A stretch of 18,634 nt of DNA from Candidatus Pelagibacterales bacterium (GCA_002732015.1 PCCU01000003.1:1-18634); one strand, 5' to 3'. Shown: positions 1 through 7,320, counted from the stretch's first letter. Made by a program: numbers and translations. Notes: generated from the sequence alone by a model not told the origin.

Positions 1-990
1 AATTATCTTATCACCAACTCCTTCTTTAGAAAACTCAAAAGCAATATCTATAGCTGCAGCAAAACTTAAGGCATCTGCTCCGCCATGACTTTTGACTACT
101 ATACCATTTAGGCCCAAAAAAAGTGCTCCATTCCTGTTTCTAGGGTCAAGTTTCGTTTTAAGCGTGTCTAAAGACTTTTTTATTAGCAAATAAGATACTT
201 TTCCCATAAAGCTATCTGAAAACATTCGCTTTATATAAATGGTACATAATTTAGCAATTCCTTCAGCTGTCTTTAAAGATATATTACCAGAAAATCCATC
301 TGTAACTACAACATCTACAACACCATTAGTAATTTGATTTCCTTCAACAAAACCTGAGAATTCTTCAGCTAAGTAACTGTTCTTTAGATATTCTGAAGCC
401 TCTTGAAGTGCAGCTTTACCTTTTTCTTGTTCTGTCCCTACATTTAAAATTCCTATTTTCGGGCTTCTCTTTCCTAAAACAACTTTAGCAAACTCTGAAC
501 CCATGATTGCAAACTGTATTAAGTTTTCAGTGTTACAATCAACATTTGCTCCCAAATCTAACATAACAAACTCACCATTAGAATGGGGTATAGTCGTTGC
601 TATAGCTGGTCTGCTAATTCCAGTTAGTGTTCTTAACTTAAATTTTGATAATGCCATTAAGGCCCCTGTGTTTCCAGCAGAAACTAATGCGTCTACCTTC
701 TTGTTTTGCAAACATTCTAATGCTTTTCCCATGCTAGTGTTTTTACTTTTTCTTAGAACTGCAGAAGGTTTATCATCAGGAGATACTACATCATCGGTAC
801 CCACTACTTCAAAAGCCCCATCTAAAACAGTAAACTTTTTTACTAATTTACTAATTAGTTTGTTGTCTCCAAAAAAAATATATTCAGACTCAGGATTTCT
901 CTCTTTGCTTAATGCCGCACCAGAGATTATTGACTCAGGGCCTTTATCACTCCCCATTACATCTATAGCTATTTTTATGCTATTAGACAT
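1..990 (-). CDS. plsX: Phosphate acyltransferase PlsX (3' end beyond window)
   Basis: PlsX converts acyl-ACP and phosphate to acyl-phosphate, the acyl donor for PlsY in phospholipid synthesis; it is a peripheral membrane enzyme. The frame is open from the ATG at 990 to the window edge, giving 330 residues of a family that is usually 330-350 long, so only the last residues are missing. Recognisable parts are the N-terminal IAIDVMGSDKGPES (the family usually has AMGGDxGP, so this is a mild variant), SPDDKPSAVLRKSKNTSMGKAL, DALVSAGNTGALMA and, near the C terminus, VVTDGFSGNISLKTAEG. It starts 5 nt after the rpmF stop, the common rpmF-plsX arrangement, and is probably co-transcribed with it. A plus-strand ORF at 503-994 is only its antisense shadow. 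The identification is firm. Confidence 0.95.
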   Translation of the reverse strand, partial: MSNSIKIAIDVMGSDKGPESIISGAALSKERNPESEYIFFGDNKLISKLVKKFTVLDGAFEVVGTDDVVSPDDKPSAVLRKSKNTSMGKALECLQNKKVDALVSAGNTGALMALSKFKLRTLTGISRPAIATTIPHSNGEFVMLDLGANVDCNTENLIQFAIMGSEFAKVVLGKRSPKIGILNVGTEQEKGKAALQEASEYLKNSYLAEEFSGFVEGNQITNGVVDVVVTDGFSGNISLKTAEGIAKLCTIYIKRMFSDSFMGKVSYLLIKKSLDTLKTKLDPRNRNGALFLGLNGIVVKSHGGADALSFAAAIDIAFEFSKEGVGDKII

Positions 991-995
991 ATAAA

Positions 996-1193
996 TTACT
1001 CTTTTTTATCTTCTACTTTCTTGAGTTCAATTACTTGTTTGGTATTGTAGTATCCACAGCTTGGACAAATATGATGAGGTCTTTTTTCTGCTCCACAGTT
1101 GGGGCATTCCATTACCATATTATCAATCAAAGCATGGTGAGATCTTCTTTTGCCTCTTCTAGAAGAAGAAATCTTTTTTTTTGGTACAGCCAT
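996..1193 (-). CDS. rpmF: 50S ribosomal protein L32
   Basis: Ribosomal protein L32 of 65 residues, a small basic protein of the large subunit. It begins MAVPKKKISSSRRGKRRSHH, the standard L32 start, so the ATG at 1193 is chosen over an upstream in-frame ATG at 1220 that would overlap the preceding gene and add nine non-family residues. Two CxxC pairs (CPNC near residue 29 and CPSC near residue 42) form a zinc ribbon, so this is the zinc-binding (C+) version. It lies 4 nt after the CBP3-like chaperone gene and 5 nt before plsX, with no clear ribosome binding site, which suggests translation coupled to the upstream gene. Confidence 0.96.
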   Translation of the reverse strand: MAVPKKKISSSRRGKRRSHHALIDNMVMECPNCGAEKRPHHICPSCGYYNTKQVIELKKVEDKKE

Positions 1194-1197
1194 ATAA

Positions 1198-1749
1198 TTA
1201 CTTCTTATAAATATTAACAAATTTTTCTAAATCAAAAAATATATCACTATTCTCTTTAATGTCACCCAAATTTTTCGATTTTATGTTTTTTAAATTAATC
1301 AAGAAATAATCTACCATAATCTGCTTAGTTTTTTTATCTATATTTTTTTTTGAACCATATATATTTCTAGATATAGTCTTGTATAGTAATTCTTTTTTAT
1401 CTTTAGACTTATTATAAGCATTTACTCTGCCAGCAACTGCCTCTGACATTTGATAAATTTTTTTCCCTACAGATAGATCACCCACACCAATTTCTCTTAA
1501 ATTTGAGTCAAAATCCTTATACATTATATCTAATAAATAATTATAAATGCTATTTTTAGAGACCTCTTTTTTAAAAAGAACACTATGTATGAAAAAGAAG
1601 TGTAATACAATTAAATCAAACCTACCATCTATAGTATCAGGTACCTTTAGATATGTATAAAAAACTTTATTCCTTGAGCGTAAAACTATTTTTTTATAAA
1701 TTAAATAGGAACTATTTTTTATTTTATTATTTTTTAGGTTAAAAAACAT
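1198..1749 (-). CDS. CBP3-like ubiquinol-cytochrome c chaperone family protein
   Basis: This 183-residue protein matches the ubiquinol-cytochrome c chaperone family (the CBP3/UQCC1 type, which in mitochondria helps make and assemble cytochrome b of the bc1 complex). The diagnostic part is residues 44-113: FDLIVLHFFFIHSVL, then LREIGVGDLSVGKKI and MSEAVAGRVNAY, which follow the family pattern of an Asp-rich LREMGVGDLxVGKxxxxMAxAFYGRxxAY. In place of the usual aromatic FYGR it has VAGR. The protein is Lys/Asn-rich outside this core. In alphaproteobacteria this gene commonly sits divergent to bamE, as here with a 30-bp gap. DUF177 was considered because it often occurs here, but the GVGDLxVGK core fits CBP3 and not DUF177. 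The family call is quite sure; the bacterial role is inferred. Confidence 0.85.
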   Translation of the reverse strand: MFFNLKNNKIKNSSYLIYKKIVLRSRNKVFYTYLKVPDTIDGRFDLIVLHFFFIHSVLFKKEVSKNSIYNYLLDIMYKDFDSNLREIGVGDLSVGKKIYQMSEAVAGRVNAYNKSKDKKELLYKTISRNIYGSKKNIDKKTKQIMVDYFLINLKNIKSKNLGDIKENSDIFFDLEKFVNIYKK

Positions 1750-1763
1750 CTTATTTTATAGTA

Positions 1764-1771
1764 ATTATAAT
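1764..1771. promoter_or_regulatory. Possible bidirectional -10 element (ATTATAAT)
   Basis: The 30-bp gap between the divergent starts at 1749 and 1780 contains ATTATAAT, which reads TATAAT on the plus strand (1766-1771) and TATAAT on the minus strand (1769-1764). Each -10 would lie only 8 nt (plus) or 14 nt (minus) from its start codon, implying leaderless or very short leaders. No good -35 hexamer is visible on either side, and A/T-rich DNA makes chance TATAAT common, so this is tentative. Confidence 0.35.
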
Positions 1772-1779
1772 GATTATTT

Positions 1780-2223
1780 ATGTTTAGTTATTTAATTAGA
1801 TTTATTTGCTACTTTGTTATTCTAACTTTAATCTACAATTGTAGTCCAAGAATTTCAAGACATGGAAATATTTTTTCAGATGATGAATTAAATTTACTAA
1901 AGACTGCAAGGCTAAATAAATCAGAGATAATTGAAATACTTGGTCAACCATCAACTAAATCTACCTTTTCAGATAACATATGGTACTACATTTTTTTTAT
2001 TCAAAAAGAAAAAGCGTATTTTCAAGTCAGAAACTCTGGTAATAAAGTTTTAAAAATAAAGTTTAACAAGAAACAAAATGTAGAAACTTTTGACATTATT
2101 AAAAATGACACTTCAGTAAAAATAAATACAGTTAAAGTTGATACAGAAAACTCCATCTTTGAAAGAGGTTTAGTAAGAGAATTACTAGACTCCTTTGTAA
2201 GAAGAATGGAAGAACCAGATTAA
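1780..2223 (+). CDS. bamE: Outer membrane assembly lipoprotein BamE (SmpA/OmlA family)
   Basis: BamE is an accessory lipoprotein of the BAM complex that folds beta-barrel proteins into the outer membrane. The 147-residue product has a hydrophobic N-terminal segment (residues 5-19) followed by Cys21, then the family pattern: HGNIFSDDELNLLKTARLNKSEIIEILGQPS (a GxPs turn after a short helix) and a strand with NIWYYIFF, ending in LKIKFNKKQNVETF. Its position divergent to the CBP3-like gene is the usual alphaproteobacterial context. The residues before Cys21 are I-Y-N, a poor lipobox (the consensus has Gly, Ala or Ser just before Cys), so lipidation is likely but not certain. Its stop codon overlaps that of the convergent hppA. 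Confidence 0.88.
   Translation: MFSYLIRFICYFVILTLIYNCSPRISRHGNIFSDDELNLLKTARLNKSEIIEILGQPSTKSTFSDNIWYYIFFIQKEKAYFQVRNSGNKVLKIKFNKKQNVETFDIIKNDTSVKINTVKVDTENSIFERGLVRELLDSFVRRMEEPD
2220..2223. other. TTAA carrying both convergent stop codons
   Basis: The four bases TTAA give the plus-strand stop TAA of bamE (2221-2223) and the minus-strand stop TAA of hppA (2222-2220). No hairpin or T-tract terminator can be placed between the two genes, because no space exists between them. Confidence 0.95.
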
Positions 2224-4325
2224 TGAGCTAAAAATGCTAACAATAACAATGCCACTATATTAGTAATTTTAATCATAGGATTTACAGCTGGCCCAGCGGT
2301 ATCCTTGTAAGGATCTCCTACAGTATCTCCAGTAACTGCAGCCTTATGGGCTTCTGATCCTTTTCCTCCGTGATTTCCATCCTCTATATATTTTTTAGCA
2401 TTATCCCAAGCGCCTCCCCCAGAAGTCATACTAATTGCTACATAAAGGCCTGTTATTATAACCCCGAGCAACATAGCTCCAAGAGAAATAAAAGCCTCTG
2501 ATCTCCCAGCAACATTTTCTATGATTATGTAAAATATAATTGGTGCTAAAACAGGTAACAAAGAAGGAATTATCATTTCTTTAATTGCTGCCTTTGTTAA
2601 CAAATCAACTGTTCTACCGTAATTTGGCTTAGTTTTACCAGTCATTATACCTTTATTTTCAGAAAATTGTCTTCTAACCTCCAAAACTACAGAAGAAGCT
2701 GCTCTTCCCACTGCAGTCATAGAAAGCGCTCCAAACAGAAATGGTAATAACCCTCCAAAAATTAATCCAACTATAACAAAAGGATTATCTAGTGAAAAAT
2801 TAATATCTAATCCTTCAAAGTATGTGTAAGTTGATGAGTTAGCTATAAAATAATCTAGATCTTCACGATACGCACCAAACAGAACTAGAGCTCCTAAACC
2901 TGCCGAACCAATTGCATAACCTTTAGTAACTGCCTTAGTAGTATTACCAACGGCGTCGAGATTATCAGTTGTTTTTCTAACATTTTCAGAGAGATTTGCC
3001 ATCTCGGCTATACCTCCTGCATTATCTGTAACTGGACCGTATGCATCTAAAGCTACAACCATTCCAGCTAGGGCTAACATACTAGTAACTGAAATAGCTA
3101 TACCAAACAATCCCGCTATACTATTTGAAACTATAATTGCTATACAAATTATTATAGCTGGAACTGCCGTAGATTCCATGGAGATAGCTAAACCCTGAAT
3201 AACATTTGTAGCATGTCCTGTTTCAGATGATTTTGCTACTGATTTAACAGGTCTAAAATTAGTTGAAGTATAATATTCAGTAATCCATATAAATAAAGCT
3301 GTAACCGCTAACCCTACTACTGAGCAGTAAAAAATGTCAATTGCTGAAAAGTTTCCGTTAGAGCTTGAAAACATCGTATTCATACCAATAAAGAAATCAA
3401 TTACTCCATAAATGCCAATTAATGCTAACAAAGCTGATACTATGAAACCTTTATACAAAGCTCCCATAACTGTCCCATTATTAGAAATTTTTACAAAATA
3501 AGTACCTATTATTGATGCTAAAATGCAAACTCCACCAATTGCTAAAGGTAGATTCATTAATAGTATTTCAGAACTACCATTAAAAAAGATGGACGCTAAC
3601 ACCATAGTTGCTACAACCGTTACTGCGTAAGTTTCAAATAAGTCCGCAGCCATCCCAGCACAATCTCCAACATTATCTCCTACATTATCGGCAATTACTG
3701 CGGGATTTCTAGGATCATCCTCAGGTATACCTGCTTCAACTTTACCTACCAAATCTGCTCCTACATCAGCACCTTTAGTAAAAATACCTCCTCCTAATCT
3801 TGCAAAAATTGAAATTAGGGATGCTCCAAAACCCAGTGCAACTAGAGGGTCAATTAGTTCCCTATTTTGTGCTCCACTATTAATAAGATAATAATAAGTA
3901 AAACAAATTGCTAAAAGTGCTAATCCAGCTACAAGCATACCAGTAACTGCTCCTGACCTAAATGCTACATTTAGTCCTTGATTTAATCCTTTTTTAGCTG
4001 CTTCAGTAGTTCTAACATTAGCTCTTACAGATATATGCATACCAATAAATCCAGCTACTCCTGATAATAAAGCACCTACTAAGAAACCAATGGCTACATT
4101 CAAATCTAAAAATATTGAAATGAAACCAAATATAATTATTCCGACTATGGAAATGGTAATATATTGTCTTTTTAAATAAGCTGAAGCACCCTCTTGAATA
4201 GCTCCTGAAATTTGAAGCATTTTTTTGCTTCCTGAAGGCATTCTCAAAACTTGTCTAGCAGTTATAAAGCCATATATTATTGCTATAAAACCTGCAACAC
4301 TAGAAAATAAAAATATTTGTTCCAT
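2220..4325 (-). CDS. hppA: Membrane-bound proton-pumping pyrophosphatase (K+-independent type)
   Basis: A 701-residue integral membrane pyrophosphatase that hydrolyses cytoplasmic PPi and pumps ions across the inner membrane, about 16 hydrophobic segments as in the family. The catalytic stretch is intact: GADVGADLVGK at 185-195, then EDDPRNPAVIADNVGDNVGDCAGMAADLFE at about 202-230, and near the C terminus GGAWDNAKKYIE and TGDTVGDPYKDTAGPA. At residues 460-465 it reads GNTTKA; the Lys (464) at the position where K+-dependent enzymes have Ala points to the K+-independent H+-pumping class. A good Shine-Dalgarno (AGGTG, 4337-4333) sits 7 nt before the ATG. It follows thiL after 83 bp, one of the two longest gaps in the window, so it may have its own promoter. 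Convergent stop overlap with bamE. Confidence 0.97.
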   Translation of the reverse strand: MEQIFLFSSVAGFIAIIYGFITARQVLRMPSGSKKMLQISGAIQEGASAYLKRQYITISIVGIIIFGFISIFLDLNVAIGFLVGALLSGVAGFIGMHISVRANVRTTEAAKKGLNQGLNVAFRSGAVTGMLVAGLALLAICFTYYYLINSGAQNRELIDPLVALGFGASLISIFARLGGGIFTKGADVGADLVGKVEAGIPEDDPRNPAVIADNVGDNVGDCAGMAADLFETYAVTVVATMVLASIFFNGSSEILLMNLPLAIGGVCILASIIGTYFVKISNNGTVMGALYKGFIVSALLALIGIYGVIDFFIGMNTMFSSSNGNFSAIDIFYCSVVGLAVTALFIWITEYYTSTNFRPVKSVAKSSETGHATNVIQGLAISMESTAVPAIIICIAIIVSNSIAGLFGIAISVTSMLALAGMVVALDAYGPVTDNAGGIAEMANLSENVRKTTDNLDAVGNTTKAVTKGYAIGSAGLGALVLFGAYREDLDYFIANSSTYTYFEGLDINFSLDNPFVIVGLIFGGLLPFLFGALSMTAVGRAASSVVLEVRRQFSENKGIMTGKTKPNYGRTVDLLTKAAIKEMIIPSLLPVLAPIIFYIIIENVAGRSEAFISLGAMLLGVIITGLYVAISMTSGGGAWDNAKKYIEDGNHGGKGSEAHKAAVTGDTVGDPYKDTAGPAVNPMIKITNIVALLLLAFLAH

Positions 4326-4408
4326 CGCAATTCACCTAAAATAAATTATTAATTTTTGTACAATGCCAGATGTATCGACTTTATGCAATATCTATTTAAA
4401 ATTATGTT
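4326..4408. other. Intergenic gap before hppA
   Basis: This 83-bp gap holds the hppA Shine-Dalgarno (AGGTG at 4337-4333) and a perfect 8-bp palindrome TTGTACAA (4356-4363). No convincing -35/-10 pair, terminator hairpin or small ORF could be placed. The palindrome could be an operator, but at this size it may be chance. Confidence 0.4.
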
Positions 4409-5365
4409 CTAAAAATGTGAAAAACCACCTCTAATATTTTTATTATTTAAAAATACTCCTTTTTTCTTTATCAATTCTCCTATAACTGAAATTTTAAGAT
4501 TAAACTTTTTTTCTAAAACTTTTATTTTTTTGATATTTTTTTTATCAAAAGTAAAGGCTAGTTGATAGTCATCACCTGCAGTTAAATAATCTTTTAAAGT
4601 AAATTTTCCTTTTTTTAAAAAAAGTTTAGCATTATCAGATATTGGTACTTTTTCTTTTGAAATACTAACACCACAATTAGCCAAATCTGATAGTTTCTTT
4701 AAATCCTCAACTAAACCATCGGAAATATCAATACAAGCTTTTGCATGCTTTGATAAATTGGCAGCAAATTTATGAAGTTGTGGTGGAAAGAGAAAAGAGT
4801 CAACTGCAGCTTTTTCATGTTTTCTATCAGAAATAGATATTTTTTTTTCAAGTATTTTTAATCCTAAATATGCATCCCCTATAAATCCTGTTACACCAAT
4901 GTAATCGCCTACTTTGCTACCTCTTCTAAATAAAGCTTTTTCGATAGTTTTTTTTCTACCAACAACTGTCACACTTATAGCAAGTGGGCCACAGTAAGAA
5001 GTTAAATCACCTCCTGCAAGACTAATTCCTACTCTATCAATAGATTCTTCAATACCGTTAGCAATACTTTTAAAAAAACTGCTACCCTTATTTTTAGGAA
5101 TTGTTAAAGATAAAAACATACAATATGGTATAGCTCCCATTGCTGCTAAATCACTGGTGGCACAAAAAATAGCTCTTATTGCCATTGATTTTGGATCAAG
5201 AAAACTGGGACAATGTATTCCTTGAATAAAACTATCAACACTTATTATAAAGTTTTCTTTATCAAAGCTTTTTAAAATTGCAGCATCATCTTGTAAGTTG
5301 ATAGAAGGTTTAAAGTGTTTACTTATTGGAAATAAGTATTTTTTAATTAAGTCAGTTTCCTTCAT
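4409..5365 (-). CDS. thiL: Thiamine-monophosphate kinase
   Basis: ThiL phosphorylates thiamine monophosphate with ATP to give the cofactor thiamine diphosphate. The 318-residue product has the usual motifs in order: LQDDAAIL (Asp26-Asp27, metal/ATP), FIISVDSFIQGIHC (Asp44), ATSDLAAMGAIP (70-80), GGDLTSYCGPLAISVTVVG, VGDYIGVTGFIGDAYLGL, CIDISDGLVEDL and AGDDYQLAFTF. The SDLAAMGA motif normally has Asn before it (VNLSDLAAMGA); here it is CATSDLAAMG. The ATG at 5365 lies inside the nusB 3' end (14-nt overlap), so its translation is probably coupled to nusB. The nusB-thiL pair directly after ribH is a common alphaproteobacterial order. Confidence 0.95.
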   Translation of the reverse strand: MKETDLIKKYLFPISKHFKPSINLQDDAAILKSFDKENFIISVDSFIQGIHCPSFLDPKSMAIRAIFCATSDLAAMGAIPYCMFLSLTIPKNKGSSFFKSIANGIEESIDRVGISLAGGDLTSYCGPLAISVTVVGRKKTIEKALFRRGSKVGDYIGVTGFIGDAYLGLKILEKKISISDRKHEKAAVDSFLFPPQLHKFAANLSKHAKACIDISDGLVEDLKKLSDLANCGVSISKEKVPISDNAKLFLKKGKFTLKDYLTAGDDYQLAFTFDKKNIKKIKVLEKKFNLKISVIGELIKKKGVFLNNKNIRGGFSHF

Positions 5366-5795
5366 TTTCTCTTATTATCTTGCTTATAGTATCTAATATG
5401 CCGTTAACAAAACCTGTATTTGTTTTATTAAAAAACAAACCAGCAATAGAAACATATTCATCAATGATAACATTATGTGGCGTATTTTCACAAAATGATA
5501 ATTCATATACTCCTAAACTGATAATAGATCTCATAGTAGGATCAACTCGTTCATAAAACCAGTTTTCTGACAAGTTGTTTTCTATTAGCAATTTTATTTT
5601 ATTTTGATTATTGCATACACCTAAAACTATTTTTTTAAAAAGTTTTTTATCATAACTATTATATTTTTTTTTTTTTAAAGAATCTTCATTCAAATTACTA
5701 AAATCACTTATTATTTTATTGATATCAGATTTAGAAAAATAATATTGAAATATAACTTGTACGGCTGCTAGACGAGCATTTCTCTTAACTTTCAT
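5352..5795 (-). CDS. nusB: Transcription antitermination factor NusB
   Basis: NusB joins NusA, NusE and NusG in antitermination of rRNA transcription and binds boxA RNA as a NusB-NusE pair. From the ATG at 5795 the product is 147 residues, close to the family's usual 140-160, and begins MKVKRNARLAAVQVIFQYYF, matching the NusB N terminus (RxxAxQxLYQ). A TTG eight codons upstream (5819) is possible, but it would add unrelated residues and increase the overlap with ribH. Later landmarks are ERVDPTMRSIISLGVYEL and HNVIIDEYVSIAGLFF, typical of NusB. The gene overlaps ribH by 11 nt and thiL by 14 nt. A run of thirteen A bases (5676-5664) encodes consecutive Lys codons in mid-gene. Confidence 0.93.
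   Translation of the reverse strand: MKVKRNARLAAVQVIFQYYFSKSDINKIISDFSNLNEDSLKKKKYNSYDKKLFKKIVLGVCNNQNKIKLLIENNLSENWFYERVDPTMRSIISLGVYELSFCENTPHNVIIDEYVSIAGLFFNKTNTGFVNGILDTISKIIRENEGN
5664..5676. repeat. 13-base homopolymer inside nusB
   Basis: Thirteen consecutive T on the plus strand (A on the coding strand) form the last base of a Leu TTA codon and four Lys AAA codons of nusB. The reading frame is intact as given. Such runs are hotspots for polymerase slippage and for sequencing error. Confidence 0.95.
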
Positions 5796-6222
5796 ATGTG
5801 TATTTACGTTTAAGATCAATTTGATTAATACATGCTCTAGTAGCCACTAGTCCTTTTCCTATTACATTTTTTGAGGAAATAGATCTTGCTAATGCTTGCT
5901 CATAGTTTTCACAAGTTAATATTCCATAACCCAATGCTAATCCTTCAAGAGACAAATTCATCAATGCTCTTGCACTCTCATTACAGACATATTCATAATG
6001 AGATGTTTCTCCACGAATAACACATCCTAAGGCAATGTAACCATCAAATTTATTTTTTGCAAAAGTAATAATTGATGGTATTTCAAAAACTCCTGTTACT
6101 GTTTCTATTGTAAATAGTAAATTATTATATGTAAGTTCATTAGTGGTTTCTTTCAATAAATTACTAGAAATTTCTTTATAGTAATCGCTGACAATAACTA
6201 AAATATTTTTTTTTCTTTCCAT
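5785..6222 (-). CDS. ribH: 6,7-dimethyl-8-ribityllumazine synthase
   Basis: RibH condenses 5-amino-6-ribitylaminouracil with 3,4-dihydroxy-2-butanone 4-phosphate, the penultimate step of riboflavin synthesis, and forms pentamers or 60-mer capsids. The product is 145 residues. Visible motifs are GVFEIPS (44-50, the usual GxFEiP loop), ALGCVIRGETSHYEYV (64-79) with the general-base His at 75, and the NLSLEGLALGYGILTCENYEQALAR helix region that ends the family core. It starts 1 nt after the ribBA stop and overlaps nusB, so it is embedded in the rib-nusB-thiL transcription unit. Confidence 0.96.
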   Translation of the reverse strand: MERKKNILVIVSDYYKEISSNLLKETTNELTYNNLLFTIETVTGVFEIPSIITFAKNKFDGYIALGCVIRGETSHYEYVCNESARALMNLSLEGLALGYGILTCENYEQALARSISSKNVIGKGLVATRACINQIDLKRKYTYES

Positions 6223-6223
6223 A

Positions 6224-7306
6224 TTATAAACTAATTTTTCCTACTATTTTTAAATCAAAACCTTCTAATCCTATAATTTCTTGTTTGGAATTAGTTAGCA
6301 ATAACATTTTTCTAACTCCCAAGTCACGTAATATTTGAGCTCCTACACCGTATTCTCTTAGTTCTGGAGTAGTTTTAATATCAGTTGGTGCTTGGTTAAA
6401 TTCAAATTTGTTATCTTTTATAATTACCAAAACACCTTTTTTATTTTTATTGATTTCTATCATAGCTCTTTCAATGGTATTAGTATTTCCTTTTTTACTT
6501 AGCAATTGTCCCTTGAATAAATCATTTACATAATTTATTTTTTGAACTCTTACTAAAGTACTTTCCTCTTCCTCAATATCTCCTTTTACTAAAGCAAAAT
6601 GTTCAGTTTTATCAATTTGATTCGTGTAACTAAAAAAATCAAATTCTCCTGCAAAATCTGTACTTAACTTATCTGAAAATATTCTTTTAACTATTGGATC
6701 TTTATGAACTCTCCACCTAATTAAATCCTCAATGGAAGCAATTTTTAGGTCATGATGTTTGCAGAACTTTTTAAGATCATTCATTCTAGCCATACTTCCA
6801 TCATCGTTCATAATTTCACAAATTACTGCTGATGGGTTTAATCCTGCTAACCTAGCTATATCTATAGCTGCCTCTGTATGGCCTGCTCTAGATAGCACCC
6901 CACCATTTCTAGCAACTAATGGAAAAATATGACCAGGTGTAGTAAGATCGTCTTTATCTTTTGTGTTATCAATGGCGGTTTGAATTGTTCTAGACCTGTC
7001 AGCTGCAGAAATTCCAGTAGTAACACCCTCTTTAGCTTCAATGGAAACTGTGAAAGCAGTATCAAACTTACTAGTATTTCTTCTATCCATTGGTTTTAGG
7101 TCAAGTTCTTTAGACCTCTCTTCAGTTAAGGCTAAGCATATTAGTCCTCTTCCGTACTTTGCCATAAAATTTATGATGTCAGGTGTTACTAACTGTGCTG
7201 GAAAAATTAAATCTCCCTCATTTTCTCTATTTTCATCGTCAACTAAAACAAAAATCTTTCCATTCCTTGCACACTCTACAATTTCTTCTATACTTGATAA
7301 CTCCAA
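6224..7306 (-). CDS. ribB: 3,4-dihydroxy-2-butanone 4-phosphate synthase with degenerate GTP cyclohydrolase II-like domain
   Basis: A 360-residue RibBA-type protein. The N-terminal half (about 1-200) is a complete DHBP synthase, which makes the four-carbon riboflavin precursor from ribulose 5-phosphate: FVLVDDENRENEGDLIFPA (19-37), STSKFDTAFTVS-like segment, and the catalytic RAGHTEAAIDIARLAG (140-155). The C-terminal half is homologous to GTP cyclohydrolase II only in its ends (HFALVKGDI at 236-244; LREYGVGAQILRDLGVRKM at 316-334). The zinc-binding Cys cluster (SECLTGD...RCDCG) and the EGRGIGL-type motif are absent, so it should not have cyclohydrolase activity; a separate RibA must exist elsewhere. 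Similar degenerate fusions are known in alphaproteobacteria. The start is TTG at 7306, supported by a GAGGG 4 nt upstream and by the family start xELSSIEEI; no ATG fits. Confidence 0.93.
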   Translation of the reverse strand: MELSSIEEIVECARNGKIFVLVDDENRENEGDLIFPAQLVTPDIINFMAKYGRGLICLALTEERSKELDLKPMDRRNTSKFDTAFTVSIEAKEGVTTGISAADRSRTIQTAIDNTKDKDDLTTPGHIFPLVARNGGVLSRAGHTEAAIDIARLAGLNPSAVICEIMNDDGSMARMNDLKKFCKHHDLKIASIEDLIRWRVHKDPIVKRIFSDKLSTDFAGEFDFFSYTNQIDKTEHFALVKGDIEEEESTLVRVQKINYVNDLFKGQLLSKKGNTNTIERAMIEINKNKKGVLVIIKDNKFEFNQAPTDIKTTPELREYGVGAQILRDLGVRKMLLLTNSKQEIIGLEGFDLKIVGKISL

Positions 7307-7310
7307 AATA

Positions 7311-7315
7311 CCCTC
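7311..7315 (-). promoter_or_regulatory. Ribosome binding site fixing the TTG start of ribB
   Basis: GAGGG on the minus strand lies 4 nt before TTG at 7306, in the 14-nt gap after ribE. Good Shine-Dalgarno sequences are scarce in this cluster, so this one supports the non-ATG start. Confidence 0.6.
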
Positions 7316-7320
7316 TTTAA

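Noticed and set aside
503..994. Plus-strand ORF of 163 codons opposite plsX
   Set aside because: It is the antisense of an intact PlsX frame and its translation resembles no family I know; the low-complexity composition follows from the complementary strand.
1194..1220. Longer L32 with an upstream ATG
   Set aside because: The added nine residues are not part of L32 and would overlap the CBP3-like coding region; MAVPKKK is the family start.
1198..1749. DUF177/YceD identity for the gene before rpmF
   Set aside because: Position suggested it, but the LREIGVGDLSVGKKI core is that of the ubiquinol-cytochrome c chaperone family.
4356..4363. TTGTACAA palindrome upstream of hppA as an operator
   Set aside because: Perfect but only 8 bp, with no second copy or promoter context recognised; too short to claim more than a note.
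5796..5819. NusB starting at TTG eight codons upstream
   Set aside because: An ATG at 5795 gives the family N terminus; the upstream TTG has no ribosome site and increases the overlap with ribH.
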